A stretch of DNA of 64,000 bases, taken from contig NW_021167081.1 in assembly GCF_003711515.1 (NCBI RefSeq), forward strand, positions 1,476,236-1,540,235, read 5' to 3'. The translations under genes and the position numbers were made by a program. The notes beneath the pieces were generated by a model. It was not told where the DNA came from. It ran no database searches and saw only the letters and a list, made by a program, of their open reading frames with translations. Below are positions 11,166 to 21,631 of this stretch, in pieces. This DNA comes from Sodiomyces alkalinus F11 (Eukaryota; Ascomycota; Sordariomycetes; Glomerellales; Plectosphaerellaceae). Position 1 is the first letter of the stretch. Each line of letters starts with the position of its first letter.

Positions 11166-12713
11166 CGTGGTGTTGATGGAAGCGCGACGGCCTCTTTTTG
11201 CAGGACGTTGCAGGTATTCGTAACTACCGGGGTTGCGTCGGCTGTAGTGAGAAACCTCTTATCTCGTGGATGTGAGGAACAGGGCAGTCCGTCTTCGAAA
11301 AGCGTCGAGTCAAAATAACGACGGCAATGTGGTTGTCGTGGGAAGGGAAAAGCAATGAACGGCGAGATTGGATCCAGGACGAGTCTGGTGCAAGTGCAAG
11401 TAGGGATGGACGTGTTGTTTGTTCTGGCCAGGGAATTGGCAAAAATTAACGGGAGGAGCCCCTGACGGTCGGCGCAGAGTCGGGTCGATTGGTCGGAAGG
11501 ATCATCGGGAGGTCGAGGTCGGGAATAGGTATTTCGAGCCAACAGACAAGACAGGGTCGGGTAGTGATAGATGTGTAATTAACTTCGAGGTAGCTTGGCT
11601 GATTTCGAGTCGCCAGTAGGATAAGGAAAGGAATAAAAGAAGGTAGTGGAGGAATATTAGTGGAGGCCGATGGTCAATACGTGAAGATTCAGTAGAAATG
11701 CTAATCATGCAATGGGAAACAGGAACAGAGAAGAGGAACAGGAAATGGGGAAGTCTAAGATGTGTAAGAAGTATGAAGTGAGATTGGAATAAAGGAATGG
11801 GGAAGTAAGAAAATAAGGTAGGTACAGGGGGAGGGGACGAGGGACAAGTCGGGTGTCATCTCGAGCTCGAGAAGGAGCACTCGACGTCGCAGTTGCCGCG
11901 TGGGAAACGTGAGAAAAAAACAAAAAAAGGAGTCAGCATCGTCTTAGCACCCGTTTTGGATGCGACAGTGGACGGACCATTGGACCCTGAGACCAGACAA
12001 ACCGCGTTACAAACGCCAGGGCCACCGAATCATATTTCCGAATGGCGACCCCTGGCCACTTCGTCAGGGGGTAGGACCTACCCCGTACGGTGTATAAGGT
12101 ACAGTATAGAAGCAGTTTTAATACAGTCGGTACGACCGTTCATGGTCTATTTCTGGTTCAAAGTTCAAAGTACCTGAATTACATAATCGAGAAAGCCGTG
12201 GTCTCCGAACTCTCATCATACCCTACAAATTGCATTACTTCGAACAATGCGTGATGAAACAGACGTTGAAGAATATACCCACCAGCAACTGTAGCACAAA
12301 ACAACCGCACTCGAATATCAAAGCTGTGAAAATGGACAACAAACAGATCACCATGAATGACAGCAGCACCCCGCCAACCCATTGCCGCAAAGACTCCGCC
12401 CATCTTATCTTATCCACACCAACATCTAGCTGAACTTGGTGATGATCCACCTTTGCCAGTCAGCCCCTCCGCCGCCTTGGCTTCCGGTCCGCAAATCCCT
12501 CACTCAAAGTCTTAATTTTGATACGTTGTATGTGCTCGATGCTCAAAATAGTATGAAAAATGAAAATCATGTCGGCGTTTGTCATTTCCCCGGTCGCAAT
12601 AGTAGCAACTTGACCACCAGCCTTGGTATAGGAGCTGGATAAAGATCTCGGCCATCACAAACCCGGGACGAAACCTCAGTGTTGTGTGGGAGCGTGAGCC
12701 CTAAGTTCTAACA
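11166..12713. promoter_or_regulatory. Divergent intergenic region between SSO1 and the bisphosphatase gene
   Basis: About 1.5 kb shared by two divergently read genes. The SSO1 side (to about 11,900) is purine-rich on the plus strand, so it is pyrimidine-rich in the sense of SSO1, as is usual for fungal leaders. A direct repeat GTTCAAAGTTCAAAG is at about 12,150-12,175. I see no gene in it. Confidence 0.5.
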
Positions 12714-13751
12714 ATGGTCGTCCCCAACGGATCACCCTACGCTGCCCTTGAGCATCACTTAAAATCACTTCTTCCTCAAGACAGCAAACGCTCGTCTCTC
12801 GTCAGTTCCGTGCTCCCTACGCTGATCGATGCTATCGCTGCCGTTTCCAGCACTTTACAATCCTCTCACCATGTCGCTCTCGTGGGCACCGCCAATGCTT
12901 TCGGTGACGATCAGCTGAACATTGATGTCTCAGCCGAGAACATCATTCGGGAGGCCCTCGCTCGGTGTCCCGCCATCGCCGTTGCCAGCAGCGAGGAAGA
13001 CCCGATCGAACGCCCGAATGCGACCCACAAGGCCACCGCCGAACCTACTCAATCTGCCGAAGGATCGTCGCCGTCGTCGGCTGAACAATACACAGTAGCC
13101 TTCGATCCTCTGGATGGAAGTTCCATCATCGCCCCGAACTGGTCCGTCGGCACCATCGTAGGCATCTGGGACGGCACCACCGCCCTAAACCAGGACCCCG
13201 CCACGAAGCAAATCGCCGCCGTCCTCGGCGTCTACGGCCCCCGGACCACCGCCATCATCGCCCTCCGCATTCCCGGCCTCCCACCCGCCTGCTTCGAGGT
13301 CGGTATCGACCCCTCCGGCTCCGTCCACCAGATCATCCGTTCCGGCATCTGCCTCGCAGACCCGCCCTTCAAGACCCGCTACTTCGCCCCCGCGAACCTG
13401 CGCTCCGCCGCCGAGGACGACCGCTACCTGCGCCTTGTCCAGCGCCTCATCGTCGAGAAGTGCACCCTCCGCTACTGCGGCGGCCTCGTCCCGGACCTGG
13501 TGCATGCCCTCGTTCAGGGCCACGGCCTGTACGTCTCCCCCGTCACCGGGTCGACCAGGGCCAAGCTGCGCCGCCTGTACGAGTTATGTCCTGTCGCCTT
13601 GGTCATGGAGTGTGTTGGGGGCAAGGCTGTCGACCCTGCCAGCGGGAATGGTATCCTTGAGAGGGCCGTGGCTGATTGCGACGAGAGGGGCGGGTTGGTC
13701 TGCGGGAATCGGGAAGAGGTTGAGGCTGCCATAGAATCTTTGCTTGGTTAG
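12714..13751 (+). CDS. Fructose-1,6-/sedoheptulose-1,7-bisphosphatase family protein
   Basis: A single-exon protein of 345 residues in the class 1 FBPase/SBPase fold. It should hydrolyse a sugar bisphosphate, giving the monophosphate and phosphate, with metal help. Visible family motifs are GDDQLNIDVSAE (64-75), SSEEDP (92-97, metal ligands), DPLDGSS (131-137, metal-binding signature), the following NWSVGTIVGIWDG, and a C-terminal GGKAVDPASGNGIL. The stretch after DPLDGSS lacks the N-I-D of ordinary gluconeogenic FBPase and reads more like the SBPase branch, so this is probably not the main gluconeogenic enzyme. A short Ser/Thr/Pro insertion (about 100-124) sits between the metal-binding motifs. 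No targeting signal is obvious, so I expect it in the cytosol. The substrate is inference. Confidence 0.85.
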   Translation: MVVPNGSPYAALEHHLKSLLPQDSKRSSLVSSVLPTLIDAIAAVSSTLQSSHHVALVGTANAFGDDQLNIDVSAENIIREALARCPAIAVASSEEDPIERPNATHKATAEPTQSAEGSSPSSAEQYTVAFDPLDGSSIIAPNWSVGTIVGIWDGTTALNQDPATKQIAAVLGVYGPRTTAIIALRIPGLPPACFEVGIDPSGSVHQIIRSGICLADPPFKTRYFAPANLRSAAEDDRYLRLVQRLIVEKCTLRYCGGLVPDLVHALVQGHGLYVSPVTGSTRAKLRRLYELCPVALVMECVGGKAVDPASGNGILERAVADCDERGGLVCGNREEVEAAIESLLG

Positions 13752-14111
13752 ACGACAGGGGGAACGGGCACTGCGGTGACACGACGCCGTACGTAGAGGC
13801 CAGGTTGCGAGACCGAGACGGGAGCCCTATAGAATTGATAGAAGTTTAGAATATCCATCGCACATGGTTAGAAATACCCCGTGATGTTAGGAAATTATGT
13901 TCATCGCGTTCGTAACTTGTTCGTCGCAAATTAGGCCAACCATGCTCTTGAGCGTGGTCTTATGAATCCCCCGTAACACCCCCGTAACACCCCCTTAACG
14001 CCCGGCTCTAGTGAGACAATACTAACCAAGCGGAATCCTGGCAGTGTGGTACAAAAAAAATGCAGTGTATCGATATATCCCTTCCCCGCAGTGCCCCATA
14101 CTATCCAGTCC
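13752..14111. other. Convergent intergenic region
   Basis: Spacer of 360 bases between two convergent genes. A short direct repeat of CCCCGTAACAC is at about 13,970-14,000. Nothing else is seen. Confidence 0.5.
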
Positions 14112-15200
14112 TCATGAGTCCTTCCTCTCTGCCTGGTCCTCCTCTTTTTCGGTATCCAAGATCGTCGTCCCTGGCTGCAATTCCGGTCCCACGTCAGACG
14201 GATCCTCCTCCGCCATTCTCACCCATTGCTCCCCAGCAGCGGTAACCTTCCTCAAAACCGACATCTTCTTATCAAACTCATCCATGAGCGAACCGTAATC
14301 CTCCTTCGTGTCGGGCGCATCTTTATCCACGGTCCCGGACAAAGAAAGCAAGCCGGCCGGGCCCGCTCCAACGGCGTCCTCCTCCGCCAGCTCCACGCCC
14401 TCAATCTTCAGCATCAGCGCCCCTCCGTTTGAAACTTCCTCCTCTTCTCCCCCCCTGCCAAGGCCCGCTCCACCACCGCCGCCCCCGCCTCTCCTCTCCA
14501 TCGCCGCCAGCGCAGACGACGACTCTTCCATCCGTGTGATCCGTGCTTCCGTGACCGCAAAATCGGGACTCAGGCTCGAGACCGAGGCAACGCGCCATTG
14601 CGTACCGGTGTTAACACCACCGCCGCCGCCAGCGGCTGCTGCTGCTGCTGCTGCGTTATCGTCGCCTTCAGCCGTGTCAGGGACGACATCGACCAGAATA
14701 GCGTGGTTCTTGCTTCTCCTCCCCGGGGCCTCGCCTCCTTCCCGTGCATATATCGAAGCCGAGGGCGAAGAGGAAGACAACTGGGCTTGTTGTCCTCGAT
14801 CTTGATGTTTCGCGTCGCTGTCGTGGGCGGCGGCGGCGGCGGCGAGGGCTGCGGTGAGGGTCGCGGGGTCGTCGTCGGCGAAGATGTAGTGGATGCGGGG
14901 ATGGCGGGTTGATTGCCAGGGACCGGCGGCGCCCGGAGCGAGCGTGGCGCCGAATTTCGTGTTTGTTACCAGGGTGAAGAAGCCTGGGGGCTCGAGCTTC
15001 GGGACGGGTTGCGGCGCGGCGGGCGCTGGCTCGGGAGACTGCGGTTGTTGTTCCTCTGGGACGCCTGCCGGGGAAGGGGACCCCCGTGGCGCCTCCTGAG
15101 GGTTCGTAGGGGATGTGGTATTCCCGCGTATGGATGGTTCTTCGTCATCTTTTCGAGTACGTGGGTCGGGACTTGTTCTTGATGATCCGGGATCTGCCAT
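14112..15200 (-). CDS. Unrecognised low-complexity protein
   Basis: A single-exon frame of 362 residues, starting at the ATG at 15200 in the good context ACCATGGC; the frame can be read further upstream only to a non-ATG codon. I do not recognise the family. The most ordered-looking part is at about residues 70-115 (PPGFFTLVTN, then HPRIHYIFADDDPATLTAAL), followed by another around KNHAILVDVVPDTAEG and one around WRVASVSSLSPDFAVTEARI. The rest is low complexity: poly-Ala, two Gly-rich runs, Glu runs and Ser/Pro. The C-terminal part (GSLMDEFDKKMSVLRKVTAAGEQWV) could be a short coiled coil. No signal peptide or membrane segment is seen. Its upstream end faces APC11, which reads in the same direction 541 bases away. 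Confidence 0.65.
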   Translation of the reverse strand: MADPGSSRTSPDPRTRKDDEEPSIRGNTTSPTNPQEAPRGSPSPAGVPEEQQPQSPEPAPAAPQPVPKLEPPGFFTLVTNTKFGATLAPGAAGPWQSTRHPRIHYIFADDDPATLTAALAAAAAAHDSDAKHQDRGQQAQLSSSSPSASIYAREGGEAPGRRSKNHAILVDVVPDTAEGDDNAAAAAAAAGGGGGVNTGTQWRVASVSSLSPDFAVTEARITRMEESSSALAAMERRGGGGGGGAGLGRGGEEEEVSNGGALMLKIEGVELAEEDAVGAGPAGLLSLSGTVDKDAPDTKEDYGSLMDEFDKKMSVLRKVTAAGEQWVRMAEEDPSDVGPELQPGTTILDTEKEEDQAERKDS

Positions 15201-15740
15201 GGTGGGTGTCTGCTGATGTCGAGACGTGGATGGCAGATATATCGTTGGATGGAGCTTGACACTAGGCGGATTCCTCTTTGGCAATGACTCTGTGCTCGTG
15301 GTATACCTTCATCCTTCCATGCCGTAAATGTAGGAAAGGTTCAGAAACTGGCAAACGTAAGAAGTGGTTGATGAAGCAGAGAGGGCGGTCTTTCGATGAA
15401 GCTGGTAAGGCAGGGGGGCGGTTCGGCTTATCGATATCGGTTATCGTCAGCGATGTCGGTCTTGGGAATCATTATCGGCACGTGATGTCGCGCTTCTGTC
15501 GTGACTCCCAGGAACAGAGGGATACGGAGACCTTACAACCCATAGCGTCTCAATCCGGACGACGGGAACCAGACAACTTCAACTTAATCGACATGAGACG
15601 TCGTCATACAGTAGGTCATGATTTATTGGAAGTAAAAACTACAGGGTATCATCGATTGCCCCCAACACCAAAAAGAAAATCAAGACACCCTCCGAAGTAC
15701 GCGACATGACCGAACGAACTACCTGGTAAGAGGAACAATT
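15201..15740. other. Intergenic region between APC11 and the low-complexity gene
   Basis: This holds the 3' end of APC11 and the promoter of the low-complexity gene. I see no gene and no clear motif in the 540 bases. Confidence 0.45.
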
Positions 15741-16230
15741 TCACTCCTCCGCCTCGGTTTGAACGGTCGACTCCTGTGGCTGGTCCGCCCATTCGAATCC
15801 TAGTTCCCAAGTCAGTATGGTATTAAACATGCCAACACTCGCGGCCTGGGGGAGCGGTCCATACGTTGTCGGCACATCGGACATTGTCCCTTTGCTGCGT
15901 CTTGCTTGATCCATGTCATAATACAATGCTGTAGTAACCAGTCAGACATTATGAGATATAAGATCATGTCTGTGATGAATGCCTGTCCATACCATATGGA
16001 AATTGTGACCGCATTTACCGGACACTTTATCCTTCCGATTAGCTGGGCAGCTCCATATTTCCCTCCAACCCCGGTAAGTGGAACATACAGAGCCTGCAAT
16101 CATCTCCTGGATATTTGCAAGTTGGGCATGTGCCGTCAAAATGAACTTGACAGATGCCACAGACGTCGTCTTCGGGAATATCCCATCGCCAGGTCGCGAC
16201 GGTATCCCACCGTGTAATGTTGACCTTCAT
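15741..16230 (-). CDS. APC11: Anaphase-promoting complex subunit 11 (RING-H2)
   Basis: The catalytic RING subunit of the APC/C ubiquitin ligase, acting in the nucleus at metaphase-anaphase and mitotic exit. Four exons on the minus strand (16230-16089, 16024-15993, 15928-15865, 15799-15741) give 98 residues, close to human APC11 (84). The N-terminus MKVNITRWDTVATWRWDIPE matches the family strand that packs on the cullin-like APC2. Zinc ligands are in place: C24, C27, C35, C38, C45, C52, H54, H57, H59, C60, C74 and C77. The three introns are 64, 64 and 65 nt. The first uses an AAAG acceptor after a GCTAATC branch-like word with no pyrimidine tract; only this choice joins PGDDCRL to LSGKCGHNFHM, so I accept it. 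The acidic C-terminal tail is short. Confidence 0.96.
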
Positions 16231-16959
16231 TGAGATAATCTCTTGGTACTGCCCTAGGGACGAGGGCTATTGGATTGTTCGGTTTCTTAAGCCACTTCGG
16301 GCTAACGTGCTTTTTCCGAAGTAAGTGTAAATTTCGTGTGGTTTATTTCGTACCTCTTCGGAGGGCTTGACATCGATGGAAGATACAGCGGCATTGAGTG
16401 AACGACAAAACTAAGCCTGCTGAGGCTCGTGAATAAGGTAAGGTAACACGAGGCACGGATATGGATACGTACCTGTACGCAACCAATCCGGATACGATTA
16501 TCTGGATTAGCCTTATCAGCGCGAGGGAAGATCACCTAATGCGACCCACCCGGCTTCGTACATGTGCGTAGGGTGGTCCTAGCTTCCGGAGTTTCGTCCT
16601 CTCCGTTGAACCGACAACCCCCAAAACCGCCCCCCTTGCAATCAGACTCCAACTGACTCCAACGAACCACCGAGTGCCCTGTCCCGCTCCTTATCATCAC
16701 CATCTTTTTATCTGTCAATACCTCATTAACTCGTTCGTCTGCGTCCCAAACATTCCGTGGGCGCGATGAATCGTCCCCGAATTCCTTAGCGACCTTATTA
16801 AGATTCAACCTTGCATTGCGGGTGGCTGAATTCTCTGGCGACTGACTTTGCCTGGCGGCGTCGGCTGTCCTTCTATAAAGCAATCGTGCGGCGGACCTAT
16901 TCCGAACTACCCAGCACCTACCTCGTCACCTAATTTTCCATCACCACGTCCCGCCCAGC
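16231..16959. promoter_or_regulatory. Divergent intergenic region between APC11 and the sulfurtransferase gene
   Basis: A 729-base divergent promoter region. AAGGTAAGGTAACAC at about 16,434-16,448 belongs to the same family of words seen in other spacers. A minus-strand frame at 16,536-16,883 is open but has no family character, and I do not call it. Confidence 0.45.
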
Positions 16960-18028
16960 ATGGTGATCTTCCTCAGCCGCTCGGCTCGAGCAAGCATGTC
17001 CCAATGGGGCGCCAGAGTCTTCCAGCCCGGCCTCACCGGCACGCGACGCTCCTTCTCCTCGTACCTCGTCTCTCCCAAGGAACTCCACAAAGCTCTCAAG
17101 AAGAACCCGCCCAACAAGATCAGCACCGATATGCGCGTCGTCCCGCTCTGCGCCGCCTGGTTCCTGCCCAACGACGGACGAAAGGGCCTCGACGTCTTCA
17201 TCGAGCAAAGAATCCCCAAGGCCAAGTTCTTCGACCTCGACAAGGTCTCCGACCAGAGGAGCCCTTACCCCCATATGCTCCCTTCGGGCAAAAGCTTCGC
17301 CGCCACCATGTGCGAATTGGGAATCCGAAAGGATGATACAGTGGTCGTCTACGATACGAAGGAGCTGGGCATCTTCAGCGCACCCCGCGTCGCCTGGACC
17401 CTCCGGCTCTTCGGGCACTCCAAGGTGCACGTCTTGAATAACTTCAAACTCTGGGTTGAGCAGGGCCTCCCGACGGAGACTGGAGAGATCTACGACGTTG
17501 AATGCTGCACGTACCCGATACCCGAGTTGGATTCGGACAAGGTGGCCGACTTTGACCGCGTCCGCGAGGTCGCCCTGGACAATAGCAAGGACGGTGCCGA
17601 GGGTGTCCAGGTTCTGGATGCTCGGTCACCTGGCCGGTTTACGGGGAAGGACCCCGAGCCCCGCCCTGGCCTTTCATCGGGCCACATGCCCGGTGCGATG
17701 AATATCCCCTTCAACGCCGTTCTCGACCCCGAGACCAAGGCGTTCTATCCGTCGGACAAGCTCCGAAACATCTTCAAGGAGAAGGGTGTCGACCCCGAGA
17801 GACCCGTCATTTCGAGCTGTGGAACCGGAGTTTCGGCCTGCGTCCTCGATACTGCGCTCGAGGTGGCGGAGTACGGTAATCCCGAGAAGCGCCAGGTGTA
17901 CGATGGCAGCTGGACGTAAGTGCTCTCTTCTGTTGGACGTTGCCCTACAAACTGATGCTGATGAATGTTATAGGGAATGGGCTCAGCGAGTGTCTGATTC
18001 CGATTCATTGATTAGGAAGACTGAGTGA
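16960..18028 (+). CDS. TUM1: Thiosulfate/3-mercaptopyruvate sulfurtransferase (tandem rhodanese)
   Basis: A 336-residue enzyme with two rhodanese domains that moves a sulfane sulfur from mercaptopyruvate or thiosulfate to an acceptor. In yeast the homologue Tum1 supplies sulfur for tRNA thiolation. Exons are 16960-17915 and 17974-18028, and the intron has GTAAGT at the donor and TTATAG at the acceptor. Residues 1 to about 35 (MVIFLSRSARASMSQWGARV, then a run ending RRSFSSYL) look like a mitochondrial presequence. The first domain holds FFDLDKVSDQRSPYPHMLPS and the second LDARSPGRFTGKDPEPRPGL. The active-site loop CGTGVSA has its catalytic cysteine at residue 287; the C-G-[ST]-G-V form points to the mercaptopyruvate type. 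The C-terminus ends shortly after the usual WTEWA. The gene symbol is by family resemblance. Confidence 0.92.
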
Positions 18029-18846
18029 AGCTGGAGTTATGGAGGACCAATAAAGTGAGGTTGCCGTCCCCGTCACTTCTAATGAGCGATCGTCTCCTCC
18101 CTCCTGAAAGTTTGCTGTATGATCACGATATCCCGGGTCACATTCCGGTGATCTCTTCCTCTTGAAGGCGACACAATTGGCCGGATTCACTGCTATATTT
18201 CTGGGAACGGCCTGTGAAAAGGAGACGGGGCAGTCTATACTCGTTCTTCTGTTTGTGCCGTTTATGGGTAGGCAGAGAATTCTCATCCATCATGGCGCCT
18301 TGGAATACTTCGGGGGAGCGCGACTAATAAAGTTAGGTGTGTGGCAGAATTTCAAGCTTTTTGTCTGTGATATATCCGTAAAATATGCCTGGACTCGTAT
18401 GTCCTGTAAGGGGCATCAGTATCTAAGGTACCTTGCGTATTCTAGGTAGAGCCCGTGAGGAAGGCGAGTACTTGTACACGAAGTACCAGGCTTGTTCGTA
18501 CTCCGTAGGTAGACTGATATCTGAGACCTAAGGTGAGGAGTGCTCGGTGAGCGTGGTCACCGATACCAAAGTGGGTCCCAAGCCATAACCAATTCGCACC
18601 AATAAGAGCGCCTGAATTCTTAGGCCACACGGGATTAGGGCTCGCAACTGTAACCCGCGACCACACCAAATTGTTTGAGCCAAACAGAGTTGAGTCGAGG
18701 AAGCCCCCCGCAAAAAAGTTGGCCGAAATTCTACCTCGACATCTCGCTTGTGCCGACACTTGAACGGAACCGCAACTCGACAGCACACCTCCCACCACCC
18801 CCCGACGACAACCCCCTTTTTTCCACAACAGTCGACCATCACAATC
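18029..18846. promoter_or_regulatory. Intergenic region and promoter of RPS2
   Basis: No gene is seen. AAGGTACCTT at 18,425-18,434 is one of the dispersed palindromes. ATTAGGGCT at 18,634-18,642, about 205 nt upstream of the RPS2 ATG, resembles the telobox-like TTAGGG site reported in ribosomal protein promoters of some fungi; the functional link here is inference. A pyrimidine-rich leader (about 18,785-18,830) precedes the start codon. Confidence 0.4.
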
Positions 18847-19995
18847 ATGGCTGATCGAGGCAGCGTTGCCCCTCGCGGTGGAGGTTTCGGTGCCCGAGGT
18901 GGCGATCGCGGTCGTGGCGGCGATCGGGGTCGTGGCCGTGGTCGTGGACGCGGCCGTGGCCGTGGCAGACCCGACGAGAAGGAGTGGCAGCCCGTCACCA
19001 AGCTCGGCCGTCTCGTCAAGGCCGACAAGATCAGCAGCATGGAGGAGATCTATCTGCACTCTCTCCCCATCAAGGAGTACCAGATTGTCGACAAATTCGT
19101 GCGTAACCGACCGAAGAAGAAGAGGGCCCCATTGTCCGTTCCGTGGGGAGGGTAGAATATACGACTGACTACATTTTGGGAGTTTTTAGCTGCCTACCCT
19201 CAAGGATGAGGTCATGAAGGTGAGAATGCCCTCTGGAAACCCCGAAATAGAGGGGGGAAGGGTCAGATCCGGGGGAACATGCTTTCTGACGCATATATTT
19301 CTCAAAAACAGATCAAGCCCGTCCAGAAGCAGACCCGTGCCGGTCAGCGTACCCGGTTTAAGGCTATTGTCATCATTGGCGACAGCGCCGGCCACGTCGG
19401 TCTGGGCATCAAGACTTCCAAGGAAGTCGCCACTGCCATCCGCGCCGCCATCATCATCGCTAAGCTGAGCGTCATCCCCGTCCGTCGTGGTTTCTGGGGT
19501 ACCAACCTTGGTCAACCCCACTCTCTTCCCTGCAAGCAGTCGGGCAAGTGCGGTTCCGTCACCGTCCGTGTACGTAAAAACCCCCTCTTCCTCCCCGAGG
19601 ACGAGGTTCGACCCCTCCTCAATCCCCGCAGACACGGGATGAGCAAGGGAGAGGATAGGCAGGATGGACAGGATGCGCAGAAGATGTATTAGGGAGACGA
19701 AGAGAGAGCTGATCGAACTGACGAAATGCTTGTTTAGCTCATCCCTGCCCCCCGTGGTACTGGCCTCGTTGCCTCCCCCGCCGTCAAGCGTCTCCTCCAG
19801 CTCGCCGGTGTCGAGGACGCCTACACCTCCTCGGCCGGTTCGACCAAGACCCTCGAGAACACCCTCAAGGCCACCTTCGCCGCCGTCGCCAACACCTACG
19901 GCTTCCTCACCCCCAACCTCTGGAAGGAGACCAAGCTCGTCCGGAGCCCGTTGGACGAGTACGCCGACACCCTCAGGGCAGGCAAGAAGTACTAA
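18847..19995 (+). CDS. RPS2: Cytosolic 40S ribosomal protein S2 (uS5)
   Basis: A core small-subunit protein near the mRNA entry and decoding site. Exons 18847-19098, 19190-19219, 19312-19569 and 19738-19995 give 265 residues, the normal length. Exon 2 is only 30 nt and encodes [10 protein letters not shown]. The N-terminus has an Arg-Gly repeat stretch (about residues 7-40), a known target for arginine methylation in this family. The S5 RNA-binding domain begins around [20 protein letters not shown], and the second domain includes [20 protein letters not shown]. The protein ends in RAGKKY. Introns of 91, 92 and 168 nt are all in the first three quarters of the gene; several introns are common in fungal ribosomal protein genes. 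Confidence 0.97.
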
Positions 19996-21298
19996 GGGAA
20001 GGGAGATCAGTAGGGACGGGAATGGCACGTGGGAAAAGGGGAAGGGGTTTGTTACACCAACGGAGTGGCGTTCCTCTTTTGCGCGTATTTTGACTGCATC
20101 GTCAAGGGTTGGCCAGGGCATGAGAATTACGGCTTATGGACTAGCTCGGATCTGAAATACACACACACCGGATCAATTTCACCACCGTCCTCGTTTTGTA
20201 GTTGCCGTGCTCCTGGCTTGGATTCGATGCTTGTCATTCTGCGGGCATGCGCTCGAGGGGACTGAGATTCCGACCGGGCTTGGCCTTGCGAAATGCCACC
20301 GCCAGATGGAACATCCCCTTGTTTGGAGGCAATAAGCGAGTCCTCCTGAGTCCGCCATAAACGGTGAAGGCAGCACAGCCTACTTCGAGATACGGGGGAG
20401 GGTTTTTGATGTGCAGAGGAAAAGGCGTAGCAACGACCCTGGTGCCTGGTGCGTTTCTCAATGTTCGAAGAGCAAGCAACGACAGGGCCAGGAGAGAGAA
20501 CATGATCCTGAACTCGAAAGTATGGTTTTCCGATCCAGGAAACATCGGTCTCAGCGGTCTCGGCCTCTTCATATCTTAAGGTACGGGACGGTGCACTAGG
20601 ATCGATAGAGCAGCTTCAACTCTTTTCACGGTGCTGGGTTCTAAGGCGATTTAAGAAAAGGAGAGGTTGGTACAAGATCACATACCAACCACTCCTTGAC
20701 CAGAGTGCTACCTGACTGAGAATCTCATCTGAGAGCGTGCGCCGCAGATTTTATGTCCGGACGTGAGTCTGCACATGGCTGGAGCGTCCCTGCGTTCAAG
20801 TTGCTCTTGTTTCACGGACCTGGGCCAGGCACGAAGGGGGCCTTATAGATCAACGGAGTGTGCACTGCATTGCGGAGTGACCAGGATAGAAGGATTCTGA
20901 GGAAATATATTCATGTTTCTGTCACTCCATGCTGCTATCAGACTCGCGAACGAGAAGAAAGGGCCCGGTTTCTTGAGATGTTTTCTGAAGAAGAAAAAAA
21001 AAATGAAATCGCTGTTATTGAAAACTCCCAGCCTTGATCGCCATGACAGGCGGGAAAGAAAATATGCGCCAAAACCACCGAACTCGTTTCCATGTTGTCG
21101 TTTAAAATGCGAGCATGCAACTAATCCTACAGAGCAACCGTCGCATTCTCTCCCGTATGCATAGGCACGATATATCCATGAAGTCCATCCCAAGCCCCTT
21201 TTTTCTCCGTCCGGAGGTCAAGGTGATGATCCGATGTCCGATGCAACCATCATTGAGCCAAGAAAAATATATCTTACAGCTTCCCATGCCCCATCACC
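19996..21298. other. Convergent intergenic region
   Basis: About 1.3 kb between RPS2 (+) and the secreted protein gene (-). It should hold both 3' untranslated regions. Open frames here are short and overlap each other on both strands, and none shows a family or targeting character. An A-run (about 20,991-21,003) is the only obvious simple sequence. Confidence 0.45.
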
Positions 21299-21599
21299 TT
21301 AGAAGCCCAGGAGGCCGTTGAAGAGGTCAGCAGCAGCCGCGCTCCTGTCGCCAGAAGCCTCGACCTGGGCCTGAGCCTCCTCGCAGATGGCGATGGCGGC
21401 GTCGTTGGCCTCGCAGACGTTGATGAGCTGGTCGCAGATGCGGTTGGTGATGATGTTGGGGTTGAGGGCGTCTTGCTGGCCCTCGGCGACCAGAGAGTCA
21501 ATGGGGAGGAAGGTGCCCTCGTTGGCGTTACGGTTGCCACGGCCGAACTGGAGGTCCATGCGGGGGTCGCAGAGACCGAAGTCGGCGCCGCCGGCACCA

Positions 21600-21631
<32 letters not shown>

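Noticed and set aside
16536..16883. Minus-strand 115-codon frame between APC11 and TUM1
   Set aside because: It lies in a divergent promoter region and has no recognisable domain or intron structure.
18442..19059. Minus-strand frames over the RPS2 start
   Set aside because: Low-complexity shadow of the Arg-Gly repeat codons.
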